From positions 1-64,000 of the forward strand of contig JBNLCC010000033.1 of NCBI GenBank assembly GCA_050303615.1: a stretch of DNA of 64,000 nt, written 5' to 3'. The number at the start of each line of letters is the position of its first letter. Within the stretch, counting starts at the first letter, position 1. This DNA comes from CAZDXJ01 sp050303615. Lineage in GTDB: Bacteria; Pseudomonadota; Gammaproteobacteria; Methylococcales; Methylomonadaceae. Made by a program: the position numbers and the translations under genes. Shown here one piece after another: positions 59,702-64,000 of this stretch. Under the pieces are notes generated by a model that saw only the letters and a list, made by a program, of their open reading frames with translations, made no database searches and was not told the DNA's origin.

Positions 59702-59745
59702 TTGCGCATTAAAATATACGGATTATCATATATATTTAAGCGCAA
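59702..59745. promoter_or_regulatory. Large inverted repeat, candidate ArsR-type operator
   Basis: Arms starting TTGCGC-TTAAA and ending TTTAA-GCGCAA, with AT-rich inner parts (AAATATA...TATATTT), centred 50 bases before arsI. No arsR is in the window. Confidence 0.5.
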
Positions 59746-59837
59746 ATATGCAACGGTTGATTGATGGTCTGGTTAATGGTTAATTTTTGGTTGTTATGAA
59801 AACATCTATAACGAAAGAGGTCTCCGATAGAAAGGAA

Positions 59838-59854
59838 GGCAGCCAATGGCTGCC
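59838..59854 (-). terminator. Hairpin after the GDPD gene
   Basis: GGCAGCCA and TGGCTGCC around one A, with a T-rich stretch (TTCCTTTCT) next on the minus strand. About 60 bases after the stop codon at 59915. Confidence 0.6.
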
Positions 59855-59914
59855 CAAGCAAAATTTCACATTAATCGAGTAGTGTTTTTATAATTGCAAT
59901 AGTGATTCTTTTCG

Positions 59915-61195
59915 TTATTTGATGTTCATACAGTTTGCATAATAAGTGACCGGTGCAGCCCAATCGGAAAATATCCCGAGAATGCCCACCTGCTTGGCTA
60001 ATACGTCGAGCAGTACCATTTTATCGCCGTCGTTCTCGATGATGTCGGAAATAGTCTGGTAATACCATCCGCCGCCGTCTGCCAGCAAGCCCGATCTTTC
60101 AAAGGTCCAGGTAATAATATCCAGACCGGCTGCATTGGCATACTGAGCATAAATGGACGGAGCGATTTGCCCATTGTCGACTTTGACCAGCATCCATGTT
60201 GGTGGAGCGATAATGTTTACCCCCTGCGCTATCAGTTCATCCATGCTGGGAGACCAGGTTGACGGGTCGGTATGATCGAAGCTTGGGTCGTCATAACGGC
60301 CATCCAGAAAAACAGCCTGTTTCCCGAATTGCGGCTCGTTTTGTATCCAGTAAAGTATGTCCTCGAGATTGAATGATTGGGCAAATACGTGTTTCGGGTT
60401 GACGCCTGCTCGTTTGTACTCATCAAGCATTTTTTGCGCATAATCCTGTTGCGTCAGTCCATTGAACGGCATTGACACGCTGGGCGATTTCAATTCCGGT
60501 GTCATTTTAACGTCCAGTTTTTTAAATAGCTCGATACTTTCTTTGTGCGACATCAGGTGACCGCTGTTCGGTCCTGCGTATAAATCGGTGCGATAATCCG
60601 GTGTGCCCGCTACGAATTCCTCCGGAGTCAGCGCCCGCGGGTTGAAACCGTCCATTTTGCCTGTCAGACTCTTGAATTCGGCAAGCGTAATTTCGCTGGT
60701 CCGGCATTCCGCCGACGCCGGTGTGATGAGATTACCGTCGGTGTCGATTACCGCAGGTGTAAACGGTCGGATACAAGTGTCGGCCAAAGGCGTCAGTAGG
60801 ATATTTGTGGTGGTGGCCAGATCGTTTTGCGCATGCCGGCAAACCAATTCCTTGTCTTTCGTAAACGTCACGTCGCACTCGATGATACCCGCTCCCATGC
60901 GCGCTGCCGCCTCATATGATTCCCTGGTATGTTCCGGAAATTGTAATCCGGCGCCGCGATGGCCGATAGAGAAATCCGTTTTATGAAACGGTCCGTTGCT
61001 GCATTCCTGCAAAGCCTCTTTCAATTCGCTGTCTTCCATGTCGTTGATCAGAAAATAAGGTCTTGGTCCCAGTTGAATGGTGGCGTCCCGCCAGTGTTCT
61101 TTGTTGTCGTCATCATGTGGTTCAGCTATCGCCGAAAATGATGCCGCCGTTGCACTCAATGCGGCAACGGCTATGACGCGTTTTAATACTCGCAT
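59915..61195 (-). CDS. Secreted glycerophosphodiester phosphodiesterase
   Basis: A 426-residue exported GDPD-family enzyme. A signal peptide (ends near AIAEPHDD) precedes the catalytic TIM barrel: GHRGAGLQFPEHTRESY, GAGIIECDVTFTKDKELVCRHA, and late ITWTFE. It splits glycerophosphodiesters to glycerol-3-phosphate. Length fits periplasmic GlpQ types with an insert. Together with PhoD upstream it suggests phosphorus scavenging from phospholipids. AGGAG lies 7 bases before the ATG. Confidence 0.9.
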   Translation of the reverse strand: MRVLKRVIAVAALSATAASFSAIAEPHDDDNKEHWRDATIQLGPRPYFLINDMEDSELKEALQECSNGPFHKTDFSIGHRGAGLQFPEHTRESYEAAARMGAGIIECDVTFTKDKELVCRHAQNDLATTTNILLTPLADTCIRPFTPAVIDTDGNLITPASAECRTSEITLAEFKSLTGKMDGFNPRALTPEEFVAGTPDYRTDLYAGPNSGHLMSHKESIELFKKLDVKMTPELKSPSVSMPFNGLTQQDYAQKMLDEYKRAGVNPKHVFAQSFNLEDILYWIQNEPQFGKQAVFLDGRYDDPSFDHTDPSTWSPSMDELIAQGVNIIAPPTWMLVKVDNGQIAPSIYAQYANAAGLDIITWTFERSGLLADGGGWYYQTISDIIENDGDKMVLLDVLAKQVGILGIFSDWAAPVTYYANCMNIK

Positions 61196-61243
61196 GGTTT
61201 TCTCCTAATTAATTGATGGGAGATTGAACTGTAGGGCGAGTAC

Positions 61244-61261
61244 ATGAATGTTTAATGTCTG
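61244..61261 (-). promoter_or_regulatory. Candidate PHO box of the GDPD gene
   Basis: On the minus strand CAGACATTAAACATTCAT, 13 of 18 matching the PhoB consensus CTGTCATAAAACTGTCAT. It lies about 50 bases before the GDPD ATG. Confidence 0.45.
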
Positions 61262-61274
61262 TTAGTTGACGTTT

Positions 61275-61290
61275 TGGTAAACGTTTACCA
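61275..61290. promoter_or_regulatory. Perfect 16-base palindrome, LacI/GalR-like operator
   Basis: TGGTAAACGTTTACCA, a perfect dyad with the CG centre typical of LacI-family operators. A further GTAAACG follows. It is 80 bases upstream of the GDPD gene. No LacI-family gene is in the window. Confidence 0.55.
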
Positions 61291-61300
61291 GTAAACGATA

Positions 61301-61337
61301 AACCGGGCGACACCAACACCTAAAGGTACGCCCGGTT
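61301..61337 (-). terminator. Hairpin after the PhoD gene
   Basis: AACCGGGCG and CGCCCGGTT pair (9 bp) around 19 bases, between the phoD stop and the GDPD promoter. Confidence 0.65.
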
Positions 61338-61349
61338 ATTATTTGATGG

Positions 61350-62855
61350 TTACTGGCGGGGTAGAAATTGTTCGGCTACTACATTGCCGCTAGCGTTAAT
61401 GATTTTTACCGTCATGTCGCCTTGTTCGGACACTTCGACGGTACCGAAGGTTAAATATTCCAACGCCCCGTCGTAATCCAAACCGACAGGCGCTCCATGA
61501 AAAAACAGGCGTGAGGGATTGAGTGAAGAATCAAAATCTTCATTCGGAAAAACGCCGGCATTCAGCGGCCCTGAAACAAATTCGTAGACTGCGAAATCAG
61601 GGGCGTCGGCAAAAGGTTGGTAAATAAAGCCTTCGGAAAAATGCACGTCGGTGGTGAGCCAGACAATGTTTTTGCTGCCTTGCTGCTGCAGGTAACGCAG
61701 TATAGCGGTCAATTCGTATTCAAAACCGGTGTCCTGATCGAAGTTTGCCCAGCCGTCGCGACCGTTCTCGGGCGGAAAACCGGTGGGGATTGACATCGGT
61801 ACGCTGGAAACGATCACTTTCCAGGTCGCATCGGATGCCGCCAGTTTTTGTTTGAGCCAAGTCAGTTGTTCTCTGCCCAACATGGATTTCGGAGCGTCTT
61901 CATTATCCGGCATGAAGTTGGCATCCCGATACTGGCGAGTATCAAGCACGAACAGCTCTATATGTTGTCCCCAGCGTATATTGCGATACAGGCGATTTGG
62001 CGTGTCGGGTGAAATTGCTATCGGGTTGTAATCCAGAAAGGCTTGCAGACCGATCGGCAGCAGATGTTCCCCCGAAGTATAAGGTGCAGTCTCGCGAGTG
62101 TCGTGCAATAGGCCAAAATCATTGGCGACTTCATGGTCATCCCAAATGGCGATGTAAGGGGTTCCGGACAACAATTGTTGAAAACCCCCATCTTCCCGGT
62201 TATATGACCAATGTGCCCAATAATTGTCCAGATTTGCCGATGGTATGAAATTCCCGATAATCTGCTGGTTGCCGAAGCCGCCGATGGCTTCACAAACGCC
62301 ATCGGCATAAATCATATCGCCCAAGCCGATGAAGAAATCCCATTGCTGTTGATTGATCGCATCAAATACCGGAAATCCCTTATTTACGTCCCGGCACACA
62401 TTTTGTCCTGCCAGGTCGCCGCCCCAGGCGAAGCTTACCGCGTTGTCGTCATCCGGCTTGGGAGCAGTTCTAAAGCTGCCGGTTAAAATGGTCGATTTTT
62501 GTTTATCACCGCCGTTTTTCGATTTAAAGACCACCGAATAGTGATACAGGGTATCCGCGTCCAAGCCTTGCAGCTTGATCCGGCCAGTATAATCACTACT
62601 GCCGTCAACGGCAATTTTATATTCGGATGATCCGTCGTGTTTGCCTTGCAGGTTAACTTGCATTTCAGCGTCCCGGTCGGTGCGTGACCACAGGACGGCA
62701 CTATCGCTTCTGACGTCGCCAACAACAACACCATTAGGTGTCTGAATGATGCTGTTTTCCGGCGGGGTGGCTAATACGTTGTTACAGGCGGCTAAGCCGG
62801 AAACGGTCAATATCAGAACAGAATTATGCGGCATGAAACATTTTTTAAAATGCAT
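61350..62855 (-). CDS. phoD: PhoD-type alkaline phosphatase (lipoprotein)
   Basis: A 501-residue phosphatase from the ATG at 62855 (AGGATG upstream). The start MHFKKCFMPHNSVLILTVSG-LAAC has a lipobox, suggesting a lipoprotein. The PhoD metallophosphoesterase domain follows: FIGLGDMIYADG, AIWDDHEVANDFG, WLTTDVHFSEG. It has an N-terminal beta-sandwich (GVVVGDVRSDSAVLWSRTDRDAEM). It releases phosphate from phosphodiesters and monoesters outside the cell. Confidence 0.93.
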   Translation of the reverse strand: MHFKKCFMPHNSVLILTVSGLAACNNVLATPPENSIIQTPNGVVVGDVRSDSAVLWSRTDRDAEMQVNLQGKHDGSSEYKIAVDGSSDYTGRIKLQGLDADTLYHYSVVFKSKNGGDKQKSTILTGSFRTAPKPDDDNAVSFAWGGDLAGQNVCRDVNKGFPVFDAINQQQWDFFIGLGDMIYADGVCEAIGGFGNQQIIGNFIPSANLDNYWAHWSYNREDGGFQQLLSGTPYIAIWDDHEVANDFGLLHDTRETAPYTSGEHLLPIGLQAFLDYNPIAISPDTPNRLYRNIRWGQHIELFVLDTRQYRDANFMPDNEDAPKSMLGREQLTWLKQKLAASDATWKVIVSSVPMSIPTGFPPENGRDGWANFDQDTGFEYELTAILRYLQQQGSKNIVWLTTDVHFSEGFIYQPFADAPDFAVYEFVSGPLNAGVFPNEDFDSSLNPSRLFFHGAPVGLDYDGALEYLTFGTVEVSEQGDMTVKIINASGNVVAEQFLPRQ

Positions 62856-62927
62856 TGTTATCATCCTAATGATGGTTTCGGGAGCTTCCATTGAAATCCT
62901 GCAAGGTTACATACCGATGAGGATTTT

Positions 62928-62945
62928 ATAACTTTTTCATGACAA
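62928..62945 (-). promoter_or_regulatory. Candidate PHO box of phoD
   Basis: On the minus strand TTGTCATGAAAAAGTTAT: the first half fits TGTCAT exactly, the second half weakly. It is 73 bases before the phoD ATG. Confidence 0.4.
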
Positions 62946-62955
62946 TTCCGCTACG

Positions 62956-64000
62956 CTATCTTGACGATGCATTAATAAATTTTATCGGGTTGTCGGGGCA
63001 GGATATTTTGTCATTATTAACGCTAACCACCTTATAAGGAAAAGTACGAATGCCTGAATCTGACTGATCCGGAAAGAACCAATCGTTGCTTAAAGCTCGA
63101 TGACATGAATGTTTATCCAAGCTTAAAGACCAGGCGCTTGCTTTATTGCCATCGAATTGAATCGGGATTTTATAGCTTTCAAAATGCGGACAACTTGCTA
63201 TATGGGATTTCCAGTTAAGATCATCGTGACCGCGCGACCATGCAGGAATTGCATTGTATGCCATACCGATTAGAAACGTGATAGAAAAACTTCGAATCCA
63301 CCAAGACCGATTGTTGAAGGTAGTCTGGATCAACATCCAGGAAATAATGATAAAAGGATAGAAAAAATACCTTGGGCCGGCCAGAACGGGGTGAATAATC
63401 GTCGGATCGACGCGTGATACGCTCAACGCGATGGAACCGGCTAAAAGATAAATAAGTCCCCAGATTTGTATGTTTCGCCTATCGATTATCGCGATAACGG
63501 CGAGAAAGATGAACAATATGTAGTCGCCGGCTACCCTGTAGTATCGGTTTGCTTCGTCACTGATATAAATAGCGGAGCCGAAAAAGGTCGGAGTGACATT
63601 GCTTACAATGCTGCTTAAATGAGGAATACTTGTTGCCGATCCGCTTAAAATATAATAGAGCTGACATGTGGCAATCATTGTCGCAACAAACGCAACCAGC
63701 AATTCGCGCTTGCGATCTTTAATAAGAAAAATTCGGAAGTACAATACCGGCAGCGTCATCACGATGACCGGAGACGACAATCCGCCGACAACCACAACAA
63801 ATAGACGCCAGTCGGTGCGTTCGGATTTTTCATCCCACAGTACAACCAAGAACAGCAGGATTGACGCCCACCAGAATGTGTACAGCGGCAATCCAAACAC
63901 TTCCGGATCGGAAGGGATGCAAAATAGGGCGATAGCGCAAAGCCACTTTCCAACTAATTTTGTTGGTGAAATCGCCACAGCCAGCGCTACAAGGATAATG
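62956..64000 (-). CDS. Polytopic membrane protein (5' end outside window)
   Basis: At least 341 residues; the frame is open to the window edge through a hydrophobic stretch (IILVALAVAISP), so the true start is upstream. About eight membrane helices (FVVVVGGLSSPVIVMTLPVLYFRIF, YILFIFLAVIAII, FFYPFIIISWMLI), then a soluble tail of about 100 residues with several cysteines. The topology resembles GT-C type or O-antigen-related membrane proteins, but no motif confirms this. It converges on nothing and precedes phoD on the same strand by about 100 bases. Confidence 0.6.
   Translation of the reverse strand, partial: IILVALAVAISPTKLVGKWLCAIALFCIPSDPEVFGLPLYTFWWASILLFLVVLWDEKSERTDWRLFVVVVGGLSSPVIVMTLPVLYFRIFLIKDRKRELLVAFVATMIATCQLYYILSGSATSIPHLSSIVSNVTPTFFGSAIYISDEANRYYRVAGDYILFIFLAVIAIIDRRNIQIWGLIYLLAGSIALSVSRVDPTIIHPVLAGPRYFFYPFIIISWMLIQTTFNNRSWWIRSFSITFLIGMAYNAIPAWSRGHDDLNWKSHIASCPHFESYKIPIQFDGNKASAWSLSLDKHSCHRALSNDWFFPDQSDSGIRTFPYKVVSVNNDKISCPDNPIKFINASSR

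Overview
The window looks like chromosome from a gammaproteobacterial (type I, Methylococcales-like) methanotroph. No methane monooxygenase or methanol dehydrogenase genes are present, so this is inferred from the company: an Azotobacter-style nif cluster with FeSI-type ferredoxin and LRV protein, a PQQ-dehydrogenase-associated ABC operon, and a MopE/CorA-like surface protein paired with a surface-type dihaem peroxidase. Base composition is moderate. Several classes of short dispersed palindromes are scattered between genes.

Layout. 1-1.5 kb: the end of an integrated element (secretin C-terminus, tyrosine recombinase) abutting the 3' end of a tRNA-Lys gene. 1.5-9.4 kb: MOSC and PilZ proteins, a four-gene PQQ-associated ABC operon, two poorly known proteins, and tRNA-Gly and tRNA-Cys behind a consensus promoter. 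9.7-27.5 kb: the main nitrogen-fixation region. A SIR2-like gene diverges from nifHDK-nifT-ferredoxin-nifY-small ORF-LRV-ORF; a second promoter drives nifENX and a long tail of accessory genes (NifX-associated protein, CCE_0567-type protein, ferredoxin III, 2Fe-2S ferredoxin, several unknowns, a DUF4213/DUF364-like protein, a CCG-type Fe-S protein and a hemerythrin). 27.9-30 kb: an orphan secreted protein with a possible pore-forming-toxin-like segment. 30-38.2 kb: a likely copper-acquisition locus (two dihaem peroxidases, a MopE/CorA-like protein, an OprC/NosA-type TonB receptor, a second secreted protein). 38-47.9 kb: a HEAT-repeat protein, DUF2452, a membrane glycosyltransfer cluster (ALG10-like, DUF2298, GT2, GtrA) and an ECF sigma factor with a Ser/Thr kinase. 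48.5-53.7 kb: a second nitrogen-fixation operon (two unknowns, rhodanese, ankyrin, NafY-like), a lone ClpP, and draT-draG on the opposite strand. 54-64 kb: membrane and housekeeping genes, arsenic resistance (arsI, arsC, acr3), and secreted phosphodiesterase and PhoD phosphatase genes.

The nitrogen-fixation parts appear jointly controlled. I see -24/-12 (sigma-54) promoter matches before nifH, nifE, the SIR2-like gene and the accessory operon at 48.5 kb. TGT-N10-ACA (NifA-type) sites lie upstream of each. DraT/DraG would then switch the nitrogenase Fe protein off and on by ADP-ribosylation at NifH Arg101, which is present. nifB, nifA, nifL, nifU, nifS, nifV and rnf are not in this window and must lie elsewhere.

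All calls rest on reading the sequence and on recalled family knowledge; no database search was run.
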